This document shows positions 35,623 to 35,743 of a stretch of DNA of 35,743 nucleotides, piece after piece. Made by a program: the position numbers and the translations under genes. Position 1 is the first letter of the stretch. Every line of letters begins with the position of its first letter. The DNA comes from Carboxydothermus pertinax (GTDB lineage: Bacteria > Bacillota > Z-2901 > Carboxydothermales > Carboxydothermaceae): the NCBI RefSeq assembly GCF_001950255.1, contig NZ_BDJK01000027.1, positions 1 to 35,743 of the forward strand. The letters run 5' to 3'. Below the pieces are notes generated by a model that made no database searches, had not been told where the DNA came from, and worked only from the letters and a program-made list of their open reading frames with translations.

Positions 35623-35652
35623 GAAAACCGGCCGCCGATAAAGCGACCGGTC
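35623..35652 (-). terminator. possible terminator of the right-edge minus-strand gene
   Basis: Read on the minus strand, GACCGGTCGC pairs imperfectly with GGCGGCCGGT around a short loop and is followed by TTTTCTTTTT. It lies a few bases after the TAA of the partial gene at the edge. Confidence 0.6.
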
Positions 35653-35656
35653 AAGA

Positions 35657-35743
35657 TTAGAAACCAGCATCCAAAGCCGCTAACCTAACCACCTCGGCAT
35701 CAATGATTTCCTTTTTAGCCTGGAAACCATAAAGCAAGCAATG
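35657..35743 (-). CDS. C-terminal end of a protein, possibly a transposition-type AAA ATPase
   Basis: Only the last 28 residues are in the window (HCLLYGFQAKKEIIDAEVVR, then LAALDAGF), ending at TAA 35657-35659. The pattern CLLYG..KK..ID...V resembles the tail of ExeA-like AAA+ ATPases that accompany some Mu/Tn7-like transposases, but 28 residues are too few to be sure. The start lies beyond the window. Confidence 0.4.
   Translation of the reverse strand, partial: HCLLYGFQAKKEIIDAEVVRLAALDAGF

Overview
The window looks like chromosome from a thermophilic, low-to-moderate GC Firmicute. It most resembles the Carboxydothermus / Thermoanaerobacterales group, judging by Gram-positive AddAB, strong AGGAGG-type ribosome sites, frequent GTG/TTG starts and a type I-B CRISPR-Cas operon. 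The genus is inference, not proven here. Most of the window is devoted to CRISPR-Cas.

Layout, left to right. (1) 105-6831: addB-addA, the helicase-nuclease for double-strand break repair, overlapping as an operon. (2) 6876-9775: a MacB/LolD-type ABC ATPase and its FtsX-type permease, translationally coupled. (3) 9882-12373: a Uma2-family nuclease, a small membrane protein with a clear terminator, a minus-strand MntA/HepT pair in which HepT lacks its N-terminal part, and a DUF1287 secreted protein. (4) 12454-20146: an accessory zone of CRISPR array 1 (6 repeats), a 5'-less SH3-like gene with a possible -1 frameshift site, duplicated degenerate genes carrying in-frame TGA codons, a phosphodiester glycosidase-domain protein, CRISPR array 2 (18 repeats, the last broken), a leader without an array, and small hypothetical genes. 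(5) 20322-20930: a CPBP membrane protease with terminator. (6) 21142-29850: a complete type I-B operon, cas6-cas8b-cas7-cas5-cas3-cas4-cas1-cas2. (7) 29880-35460: a leader and a very long array 3 of 80 repeats (my hand count). (8) 35461-35743: repeated TTGCAAATTATT boxes and the end of a minus-strand gene, possibly one end of a mobile element at the array border.

How it fits together: Cas1, Cas2 and Cas4 add spacers at the leader ends. Cas6 cuts the array transcripts within the repeat, leaving ATTGAAAC (arrays 2 and 3) or ATGGAAAC (array 1) handles. Cas8b-Cas7-Cas5 form Cascade, and Cas3 degrades the target. Arrays 2 and 3 have nearly identical leaders of about 285 bp and repeats differing at one base. 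Array 1 has a different leader and a repeat differing from array 3 at three positions; a second, decayed copy of its leader lies at 19293-19410 with no array.

The system itself is a known type. The less ordinary signals are the orphan leader, the block of five variant repeats inside array 3, the GTCGACGA motif set shared by all leaders, the paired stop-interrupted paralogues, the possible programmed frameshift, and informative spacers (terminators, a Walker B-like motif, a gene start). All counts and alignments were made by eye.
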